From NCBI RefSeq assembly GCF_024323335.1, contig NC_066581.1:299978536-300042535 (forward strand): DNA of 64,000 bases, given 5' to 3'. Origin of the DNA: Lathyrus oleraceus (taxonomy: Eukaryota > Streptophyta > Magnoliopsida > Fabales > Fabaceae). The notes under the pieces were generated by a model. That model was given only the letters and a program-made list of their open reading frames with translations. It was not told the origin of the DNA and searched no databases. Below, in pieces: positions 1-8,750 of this stretch. Each line of letters begins with the position of its first letter. The stretch's first letter is position 1. A program made the translations under genes and the position numbers.

Positions 1-1322
1 GAGGAAGTTCAGAAGCAAATTGATGTGGGGTTTCTGGTGACTTCCACATATCCTCAATGGGTGGCCAACATTGTGCCTGTGCCTAAGAAAGACGGAAAAG
101 TCCGTATGTGTGTTGATTACAGAGATTTGAATAAAGCTAGTCCGAAAGATGATTTCCCTCTACCACACATTGATATGTTGGTAGACAATACAACTAAATT
201 CAAAGTCTTTTCGTTTGTGGACGGATTTTCCGGATATAATCAAATCAAGATGGCACCCGAGGATATGGAGAAGACAACATTCATCACACCTTGGGGAACA
301 TTCTATTATCGAGTGATGCCCTTCGGTTTGAAGAACGTCGGATCCACGTATCAATGAGCTATGACTACCTTGTTTCATGATATGATGCACAAGGAGATAG
401 AGGTCTATGTCGATGACATGATTGCTAAGTCACGAACGGAAGTGGAACATATTGAGCATTTGTTGAAGCTTTTTCAGCGTTTGAGGAAGTACAAGCTTCG
501 TCTGAATCCTAACAAATGCACATTTGGAGTCCGTTCTGGCGAGTTATTGGGTTCTGTAGTCAGCAAGAGAGGTATTGAGGTTGATCCTGCAAAGGTCAAA
601 GCAATACAAGAGATGCCTGCGCCCAGAACTGAAAAGCAAGTCCGAGGTTTTCTTGGCCGCTTGAATTATATTTCCAGATTTATATCCCACATGACTGCCA
701 CGTGTGCGCCGATATTCAAGCTCCTCCGGAAAGATCAGTCTCATGATTGGACCGAGGATTGCCAGAAAGCTTTCGACAGTATCAACGAGTATCTATCTGA
801 ACCTCCGATCTTGTCTCCGCCTGTAGAAGGAAGACTTCTGATCATGTATTTGACTGTTCTTGAAGACTCGATGGGTTGTGTACTTGGTCAACAAGACGAA
901 TCGAGAAAGAAAGAATCTTTTATCTACTACCTGAGTAAGAAGTTCACTGATTGTGAGTCTCGATACTCAATGCTTGAGAAGACGTGCTGTGCTTTGGCTT
1001 GGGCTGCTAAGCGTTTACGCCAGTACATGATAAATCATACAACTTGGTTGATATCCAGAATGGATCCGATCAAGTATATCTTCAAGAAGCCTGCTTTAAC
1101 CGGGAGGATTGCCCGTTGGCAGATGTTGTTATCTGAGTATGATATCGAGTATCAAGCTCAAAAAGCTATCAAAGGTAGTATCTTGGCTGACCATTTGGCC
1201 CATCAGCCGATTGAAGATCATCAGTCTGTTCAGTATGACTTCCCAGACGAGGAGATTCTGTATTTGAAAATGAAAGATTGTGATGAGCCTACACTGATGA
1301 AGGTCCAGAACCTGGTTCCAGA
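1..1322 (+). pseudogene. Ogre-1 reverse transcriptase and RNase H (broken)
   Basis: Reverse transcriptase of a Ty3/gypsy polyprotein, which copies element RNA to DNA inside virus-like particles. Visible motifs are the VPKKDGKVRMCVDYRDLN block (about 76-130), FSFVDGFSGYNQ (about 208-243), FGLKN (about 322) and the catalytic YVDD (406-420). A connection domain with FLGRLNYISRFI and the first RNase H (IYYLSKKF, ...YSMLEKTCCALAWA) follow up to about 1200. The frame opens before base 1, so the protein enters from upstream. A TGA at 355-357 interrupts it where the family has arginine, and the frame resumes at once at 361. Near 1310 a one-base deletion shifts the frame before the second RNase H. I call it a pseudogene for these two lesions; the RT core is otherwise well preserved. 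Confidence 0.88.
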
Positions 1323-1670
1323 TGGACGATGGTGTTTGATGGCGCTGTAAATCAGTACGGAAATGGTATTGGGGCAGTAATCATTACTCCTCAGGGCACA
1401 CATATTCCTTTTACAGCAAGGCTAACTTTCAAATGCACGAATAATATGGCTGAGTACGAAGCCTGTATTATGGGATTGGAAGAGTGCATTGATCTAAGGA
1501 TCAAGCATCTTGATGTGTATGGTGATTCGGCCCTCGTTGTCAATCAGATCAAGGGTGAGTGAGAAACGAATCAACCTGGTCTTATTCCATACAGAGATTA
1601 TGCGAGGAGGATTTCAACGTTCTTTACAGAAGTTGACTTTCATCATATTCCTCGAGAGGATAATCGAATG
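1323..1670 (+). pseudogene. Ogre-1 archaeal-type RNase H domain (aRNH)
   Basis: Second RNase H domain between the first RNase H and integrase, a diagnostic of the Tat lineage. The opening MVFDGAVNQYGNG (1329-1367) carries the first catalytic Asp. NNMAEYEA (about 1440) gives the catalytic Glu, and DVYGDSALVVNQ (about 1512-1547) gives the next Asp. It also has the PQGTHIPFTARL strand typical of RHV-like domains. A TGA at 1560-1562 replaces the Trp of the GEW motif; the same frame then continues (ETNQPGLIPYRDYARRI) into the integrase. In Ogre-3 the homologous Trp is intact, which shows the ancestral state. The role is presumably removal of the RNA strand or plus-strand primer processing; this is inferred from the family. 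Confidence 0.85.
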
Positions 1671-3050
1671 GAAGATGCTCTTGCTACGCTTGCTTCAATG
1701 ATTGTAGTCAAATATTGGAATGAAGTTCCTAATATCACCGTGATGCGCTTGGATAGACCAGCTCACGTGTTTGCAGTTGAAGAAGTACAAGACGAAAAGC
1801 CTTGGTATTTTGATATCAAGAATTTCCTTCAGAACCAGGACTACCCGCCTGGGGCATCTGTGAAAGATAGGAAAACTCTGAGAAGGTTGTCAGGCAGTTT
1901 CTACCTCAGTGGTGAAGTGCTTTACAAGAGAAATTTTGACATGGTTTTTCTCAGATGCGTGGATAGACACGAAGCAAACCTGTTGATGACTGAGGTCCAT
2001 GAGGGTTCATTTGGTACTCATTCCAATGGACATGCCATGGCGAGAAAGATGTTGAGAGCAGGCTACTATTGGCTGACAATGGAGTGTGACTGCTGCAAAT
2101 ACGTGAAGAAATGCCACAAGTGTCAGATTTATGCGGATAAGATTCATATTCCTCTGACACTTCTGAATGTGATTTCATCACCATGGCCTTTCTCTATGTG
2201 AGGAATTGACATGATCGGCATGATTGAACCGAAAGCGTCCAATGGACACAGGTTTATTCTCGTAGCAATTGACTACTTCACCAAATGGGTTGAAGCGGCG
2301 TCGTATGCTAATGTGACCAGGCAGGTGGTCGTGAAGTTTATCAAGAATCAGCTGATATGCCGTTTTGGTGTGCCTGATAAGATCATTACTGATAATGAAT
2401 CTAACTTGAATAACAAAATGATGGAAGAGTTGTGCGCTGAGTTCAAGATTGCACACCATAATTCCTCTCCTTACATACCCAAGATGAATGGGACTGTTGA
2501 AGCTGCTAGTAAGAATATCAAGAAGATTATCCAGAAGATGACAGTCACGTACAAAGATTGGCATGAGATGCTGCCATTTGCTTTGCATGGATATCGTACG
2601 TCTGTCCTCACTTCAACAGGGGCAACCCCTTTCTCTCTTGTTTACGGCATGGAGGCTGTTCTCCCAGTAGAGGTGGAGATCCCATCAATGAGAGTCTTGA
2701 TGGAAGCCAAGTTGACTGATGCTGGATGGATTCAGAGTCGTTACGACCAACTGAATTTGATTGAAGAGAAGCGATTGACTGCCTTGTGCCATGGTCAGTT
2801 ATATCAACAGAGAATGAAGAAAGCATTCGATAAGAAGGTCAAGCCTCGTGTGTTCCGAGAAGGTGACCTTGTGCTCAAGAAAGTCTTGTCTTTCGCGCCC
2901 GATTCCAGGGGCAAGTGGACTCCAAACTATGAAGTTCCATATGTTGTCAAGAGAGCCTTTTCAGGCGGTGCTTTGATGCTTACAACAATGGATGGGGAGG
3001 ATTTCACTCGTCCTGTGAACTCAGATGCAGTCAAGAAATACTTCTCCTAA
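1671..3050 (+). pseudogene. Ogre-1 integrase (one in-frame stop)
   Basis: Integrase that would insert the element cDNA into the chromosome. The N-terminal HHCC zinc finger is visible: histidines in VHEGSFGTHSNGH (about 1996-2034) and the cysteines of KKCHKCQ (about 2107-2127). The catalytic core follows with Asp in GIDMIGMI (2202-2225), Asp in IITDNE (about 2383-2400) and Glu in GTVEAA (about 2491-2508). The C-terminal KWTPNYEVPYVVKRAF is a GPY/F-like module in which the first Gly has become Val. The ORF ends with TAA at 3048-3050, directly before the stem-loop region. A TGA at 2199-2201, where Ogre-3 encodes Trp, separates zinc finger and catalytic core; the frame is otherwise open. Confidence 0.9.
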
Positions 3051-3071
3051 AAAGAAAAACAGAATAACTCG

Positions 3072-3219
3072 CTAAGTTGAAAACCCGAAAGGGCGGCTTA
3101 GGCAAAAATGAGCGTCTCGGTGGATAACCCGAAAGGGTGATCCAGGCAAAAGTTAGAGACATGAAAAAAAAAATATTTGCATCCCGCTAGATTGAGTACC
3201 TCACCCTGGGGAAATCTAG
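3072..3219 (+). other. Triple tandem stem-loop motif after Ogre-1 pol stop (putative structured RNA)
   Basis: Three successive dyads start 22 bases after the pol stop. Stem-loop 1 (3072-3101): CTAAG/CTTAG outer arms enclosing CCC-GAAA-GGG. Stem-loop 2 (3121-3144): TGGAT/ATCCA enclosing CCC-GAAA-GGG. Stem-loop 3 (3187-3219): CTAGATT/AATCTAG enclosing CCTC-ACCCT-GGGG. Each is followed by GGCAAAA. GAAA closed by C-G is a GNRA-type tetraloop, a stable RNA fold. The same three-fold arrangement occurs in Ogre-2 and Ogre-3. That it is a functional RNA element is inference from kept pairing; the sequence itself is directly visible. Confidence 0.65.
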
Positions 3220-4847
3220 GCAAAAATTAGGGATTTGGCAAGTAACTGCATCCTGACAAGACTTTCTGTTTCACAGCTGTCTTTTCGTCAGAGATTCTCG
3301 CTCAGTCATCGTCAGCTAAAGCTTCAAATACATCGGATTCAAATTGGTAGAGAAATGGTCATTATGTTCAATGTAGCCCTCTTCCAATATATATCACCGA
3401 TTTCAAATTTGTACAGATCTATAGAGTCTTGCCATTTGCAGGCTACCATTCCATCAAATAAATTTGAGCTTTTATCCAATTATTTTCACTCTTATTTGTT
3501 TCTATTCAACAAATGTTTTGCATGTTTTAATTGATAAAATGTCATTGTTTTAAACAAATAAAATTTTCAAATTTGTTTTTAAACAAAGTGAACATTCATA
3601 ATGATGAAAGGATACTTAAGAATTTCTCAGTGCTCTCTCAAGGGTGGCATGTTTTCCAACAGGGTAAGACATTTGTTCATATTCCTGGCACGGCTGTATC
3701 CTCTTTCTCCAAATTGTTGTTGGGGTTTCTCCCCAAGCAGAGCTTCTGTTGAGATTTTGTCCCCTGAGCAGGGTATTTGTTGGGGTTTCTCCCGAGCAGA
3801 TTTTTGTTGAGCAGAACCTTTGTTAGGATTCTCCCCATCAGAGTGCTTGTTGAGGTTTTCACCTCTCTTCCCTTCAGCAGAGCAGTGATTCTTTACTCCT
3901 CAGCAGTTGTGGTTCCGGTTGGAAGGTTCAGTATTTGGTGGTTGATCCCCAGTTCTCCTTCTCTGCCTCAGATAAATCCCCGTAGATGTGTGGCATGGTG
4001 GATTGTATCTGTAATGATTTTCTCCCCTGCAGAGATTTGGTTGATTTCCTGATGTCTTTGATCCCCAGTAGAGTTTGTTTGTGTAGCAAAATCTACTTGT
4101 GTGATCTTTTCTCCCTCAATGGGTCTCTCCCCAATGGAGTTGCTGACAGTATCCCCAGTATAGTTGCTTGTGCGGCCAGATTCTACTTGTGTGGTCTGTT
4201 TTCGTAGAAGTTCTTACCTGCGCAGTGAGCTCCTATTTCCCAGCTGAGACTGATGATCCATCCTTGCAGAGATCTTGTTGTTTCCTGATCCCGTCAGAAT
4301 TTTTTATTCTCCGGTGATCCTGGCTTTCTCTCCTGTGGTGTAGTACCAGGCGTTTGATTCCTGGACCTGTTTGTGTTAGAAATGTCTGTTGTCAGCATTC
4401 ATCAAACATAAATCACGCATATTCATACGTATTTTCAACATTCAGATATTCATGTTGCATTTCTTGCCATATATCTTTTGTTTGTCGTCTCCTGCTAATG
4501 GTGATATAGATCTCCCCAGTAGATCTCTCCAAGAAGATGTTGGGTGGCTAATCTCAATATAGAGTCAGCCCCTTAAGTAGAAAGTGTCTGTCTTTCCTTC
4601 TGCAGTTCCCCACTGAGATACATCCTCGTGGATGACGGTTGTTTCCGTTTCCTCCCAACATATATATTGGGATGGGTTTTCCCTTTTGAGTTCTTTCCTC
4701 ATTAGGACGAGTCTTGATTCAGTTGGCCTTTTTGGTTTGATCCTGAATTGGCCTTTTTTCAACTGTCTCTTGTGCTTCCCTGTGGAATAAATGAATAAAT
4801 TGCCTAGTAACCGGCAATAGTTCATCTTATCCCCAGCAGATTTTGTG

Positions 4848-5545
4848 GCTTCTACCCAGTATTCGGTAGTTGTAAGTCCTATCCTTGGTGGTTTTCTACC
4901 CAGTATCCGGTAGTTGTAAATCCTATATACCTTTTTTTCCTCTTTGAGGAATCTGTGGTTGTTTACCCAAAGATTGGTATTTGTATACTTGTTGTTCCTC
5001 AGCAAGAGTTTGTGGCTTCTACCCAGTATCCGGTAGTTGTAAGTCCTATCTTTGTGGTTTTCTACCCAGTAACAGGTAGTTGTAAATCCTACTTTCATCC
5101 CCTAGCAGAAGTAAACTTTGTGGTTCATCCTGGTTGATGGCGGATTTTGTGGTTTTCTACCCAGTATTCGGTAGTTGTAAACCCTATGTTGTTGTTGTCT
5201 CCCTATCAGAGTCTGTGCTTCCTTGTGGAATAGTTGGATGTTTGCTCAGTAACCGGCAATCAGTCATTTTATCCTCAGCTGATTTTTTGGTCTTCTACCC
5301 AGTATTCGGTAGTTGTAAATCCTATTTTCTTGCTCTTCAGCAGAGTCTGTGGTTTTCTACCCAGTAACTGGTAGTTATAAACCCTATTTTGTTCCCCGTG
5401 CGGAATTGTGATCCTTTCGATCCCCACGCAGAGGTTTAGTCTTCTACCCAGTATTCGGTAGTTGTAAACCCTATGTTTTATCCTCATCAGAGTTGATGGT
5501 CTTCTACCCAGTATTCGGTAGTTGTAAATCCTAACCTCTCCCCTT
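4848..5545 (+). repeat. Short dispersed/tandem repeats, TTCTACCCAGTATTCGGTAG type, Ogre-1 3' region
   Basis: About ten copies of a 30-35-base motif of the form TTCTACCCAGTATYCGGTAG + TTGTAAATCCTAT occur at irregular 35-90-base spacing, at about 4851, 4895, 5009, 5060, 5153, 5293, 5353, 5432 and 5503, with degraded versions at 4965 and 5244. The motif also appears, reverse-complemented, in the 3' regions of Ogre-2 and Ogre-3 (ATAGGAATTACAACTACC...CTGGGTAGAAGACC). The irregular spacing and partial decay fit local amplification within the element rather than a mature satellite. Confidence 0.8.
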
Positions 5546-5889
5546 TGCAGAGTTAACCTTTTGTGGTTCATCCCAGCCGATGACGGTTACTCTTGGTGGT
5601 TATCAGTATCCAGTATTCGATGTTGATCTTTCCCCATCCTCTTCTGGGTAATTTCTCTGAGTAAGCAATTGTATTCCCAGCAGGTCTTCTTGTGGATAAT
5701 TGCCGTGTGCTAGCAATTTTGTCCTCAGTGGGTCCTTTCACCGTTTGCCAGTGATTTGTTTCCCGGATCATTGATTTTTATCAATGCATCCCCGGTGAGT
5801 TCTCTTTCATCTACTCTTTTGTTGGTAATGATTGTTGCTCCCTTTGATCGGTCATCTTTATATACCTAGTTTTGGTATTCCGATGCCTT

Positions 5890-6760
5890 TCTTTTCGGTC
5901 GATTTATCCTTTGTTAACCCAGTAACCGGTTGTGGATAATCTTCCATGCGAGTATACTATCCACGTTCTGACGGTAATGGATAATATATCTCATGCACTC
6001 TTCAGTCGAAGCCTGTTGTGTTTCCCCAGTTGAGTAAGATTCGTGTCTCCTTTGCGGAATCGATTGTTCATTTCTACCCCTTTTTGAGCGTATCTCCCAG
6101 TAACCGGTGATATGTTTCCTGGATAATTGCCGTATGCTTGCAATTTATCCCTAGCGAGTTATCTTTCGTCTACCCTGTTGTTGTTGGTAACGATTGTTTC
6201 TCTTTTCGGTAGGTCACCTATTATATACCCAGTAACCGGTATCCCTGGTGTTCCTTCCATGCGAGTATATTATCTACGTTCTGACGGTAATAGATAATAT
6301 ATCTCATGCACTCCTTGGTCAAAATATTTTGATTGTTTCTCCAGCGGAGTAAGATTCGTATTCTTTGTAGAATCGAATATCCATCCTTTAATAAGTTTGC
6401 GTTTTTCTCTCTTCAGGATGATGAGTGTTTTGGCAGTAAAAACCAATTCACGTTTTCGGTCGGTCACCTATTATATGCCCAGTAACCGGTATCCCTGGTG
6501 TTCCTTCCATGCGAGTATATTATCCACGTTCTGACGGTAATGGATAATATATCTCATGCGCTCTTTGGTTGAAGTCTTTTGTCCTTCCCCATTTGAGTAA
6601 GATTCGTTTTCCCGTTGTGGAATTGAATGTCCATCCTGTAAGTCGATTTGCTTTTTCAAGCCCTCCTTTCGGATGATGAGTGTTTTGGAAGTAAACCCCA
6701 ATTCACGTCTTTGGTTGGTCACTTATTATATACCCAGTAACCGGTATCCCTGGTGTTCCT
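5890..6760 (+). repeat. About 250-300-bp tandem repeat with internal dyad, Ogre-1 3' region
   Basis: Four phases of one unit are marked by CCCAGTAACCGGT at about 5928, 6228, 6478 and 6733, giving periods of about 300, 250 and 255. Each of the first three copies contains 'ttccatgcgagtata', a long inverted repeat around CGTTCTGACGGTAA, and 'atctcatgc'. The arms are TATATTATCTA (6266-6276) with TAGATAATATA (6291-6301), and TATATTATCCA (6516-6526) with TGGATAATATA (6541-6551). The first copy (5953-5963/5978-5988) has one mismatch. The last copy is truncated after the CCCAGTAACCGGT segment. Confidence 0.85.
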
Positions 6761-7615
6761 TCCTTTCTGCTCCCTATTATGACCTTGGTCCCCTGTGGAG
6801 TCAGATTTTCCTGAGTTGACGTACCTTTTTCAGGTCTTCCTCAGATGTTTTGGTTGATTGATATCTCTCACACTTATACCGATCTCAGATATTCATTCTT
6901 CCTGAGCGTGTTGTTCTTTCACCCAGTAACCGGTGTTCAGATCACATGTCTCTTTGAGTTTGTTACCCAGTAACCGGTAACACCTCACCCCTTTTTCTTC
7001 TGGAGAGTCTTTATTAGACGTTCCCCAACGGAGTTTCTGTTGTGATTTTACCCTTTTGCTGTATTGGCATAACTCCCCAATATATGCAATTTTTCCCAGC
7101 AGGGAGGTTCTGTGTGAATCTTTCCCCAGCTTGAGTCCGGATTTTTATCCGAGGTATCCTTTGTGGATAGTTTTGCTGTGTTGGCGTTTTCCCAGCACAC
7201 GCATCTTTGAGTCAGCTTGAGTCGTTTCATCGGATTTGTCTTCCTTTGGAACTCTTTTCCCCAGTTTGAGTCCTTTACTCCCCAGTGAGGTCTCCAGTCG
7301 AGTCGTGTCCTGCTCACGCAGTGTCAAGTTCTTTTTTCCCCTAATTCAGAGTCGTGTCCTGCTCACGCATTCTTTTCTTTTTCTTATCCCCATAAGAGTC
7401 CTGTTAGAGTCTCTATTCCTGGTGAGTGTATTACTCCGATGGATCGTCTTTCCTTCTTTGTGGACCCGTATTCCCCACAGAGTTTGTCTCTTTTGCTTTC
7501 ATACATTTGCATCATGAGGTCTCTTAGGGACCAAAATTTGTCTCATTATCGTTATTTAAGCCCATTCTACCGCGTCGAGATAAAGATTTTAACCTTCACT
7601 TCTCCGGCTAGAATG

Positions 7616-7633
7616 ACCTTAAATAGGGGCATC
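7616..7633 (+). other. Polypurine tract region of Ogre-1
   Basis: AAATAGGGGCATC immediately precedes the LTR start TGTAAGACC. The same short block, reverse-complemented as GATGCCCCTATTTAAGG, adjoins the LTR in Ogre-2 (19115-19131), and a one-base variant lies beside the Ogre-3 LTR (33757-33774). Position and purine content fit the plus-strand primer. Confidence 0.75.
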
Positions 7634-8736
7634 TGTAAGACCCCAATTTTGTCCCTAAGATCCCTCATGACATCATATCATAACATTGCATTGCCTCAAG
7701 GATCATTGGACACCTTGCTTCCTTCCCTGTGGGTGGGATCTTTCTTGAGAGTGATTCTTGATCACCAAGCATTGCTTGCATTTGTGTATCATTGCTTTTC
7801 TTTTAATCACTAACCTTTGTTACTTGCAGCTTAAGCAGTCAACAGGTAAAGGCAATCAAGTGAATCCTTTGTGCAAGAGATGAGTTTCCATTGAGATATG
7901 GATCATGTGATCATTATTTTGAGCTTATATGAGCTAGAGGTTCATTGTGAAGCAAATTCCCCAGGTGGTTGAGGCCCAAGTTCATCAGAACATTTTCAGG
8001 TCATCTAAGGACCAGGGCCAGTCAACTGAAAAGTCAACTGTGGGTTTTGAATTGAGAAATTGAGTTTCTTCATCCCATTCATGTTCCAAAAATGCTTATT
8101 CATCATGACAAACATCAACATTGAAGAATTTGAAGCCAGTGCAAAAGTTTCCAAAAATGAAAAGTGACCTATAATTTCAACTTTCCAAAAATGGAAAGTT
8201 TTTGGACCAACTTCAACTCAACTTTCCAACATCTAAGAAGCTTCAAATGAATTTTTGTCCAACATGAAAGTTGAATATCTCTCTCTCCCATTTCCAAAAA
8301 GTCCAAGATCATGAGCATCTGATGAATGGTTGAGGAGATATGATCAAATCATTGCCAAGTGTGCATGGAACTTCAAAAGGCCATAACTTTTGATTCATAA
8401 CTCCAAAATGAGTGCTCCTTTTTGCATGATTCTTCTCATGACATGAACTTTCCAAATCATTCATCACATTGCATGAAATTTCATCATATGGCCATTTGCA
8501 TAATCATGTTTATTTTGGAGGGAATTTTGCAAATTCAAAATTGGTGCATTGTATGGACAATTTACCATTACCAACATGTGCATGGGAAGATTTTAAATGA
8601 ATTTGAGCTCTCATTTTCCACTGTTCACGTGAGAATGCTCCATGCACCACCAATTTTCCAAAATTTGCAAAACACCTTATTTTCACTTCATCACAATTAA
8701 CCATTGCTAATTAACATTTTCAGTAGGATTAGGACA

Positions 8737-8750
8737 TCATATAAATACAT
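8737..8750 (+). promoter_or_regulatory. TATA-like core promoter in Ogre-1 LTR
   Basis: TCATATAAATACAT lies in U3 of the LTR. Equivalent CTATAAATACA boxes occur about 1.52 kb from the LTR start in Ogre-2, Ogre-3 and the solo LTR. In this copy it lies about 1.1 kb in, which suggests a deletion in U3. Assignment as the promoter is by sequence and conserved position only. Confidence 0.5.

Larger units (their letters stand above)
3051..7615 (+). other. Ogre-1 3' non-coding region (between pol and PPT)
   Basis: About 4.6 kb without convincing coding potential. It begins with three tandem stem-loops (3072-3219) and continues with a T-rich unique part (3236-4840) in which 'tccccagcagag'-like runs recur. 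It then holds a family of short repeats built on ACCCAGTAAYCGGT/ACCCAGTATTCGGTAGT (4840-7000) and a 250-300-bp tandem repeat (5890-6760). From 7000 to 7615 are further 'ccccagtttgag' type repeats. Small ORFs here have no family resemblance and are interrupted by the repeats. Hypervariable repeat-rich 3' regions of Tat/Ogre elements are known from pea and vetch and have been reported as a source of satellite DNA. Confidence 0.8.

Noticed and set aside
3235..7813. Several ORFs of 60-180 codons in the Ogre-1 3' region
   Set aside because: They follow the nucleotide repeats, run on both strands and are not kept in Ogre-2 or Ogre-3.
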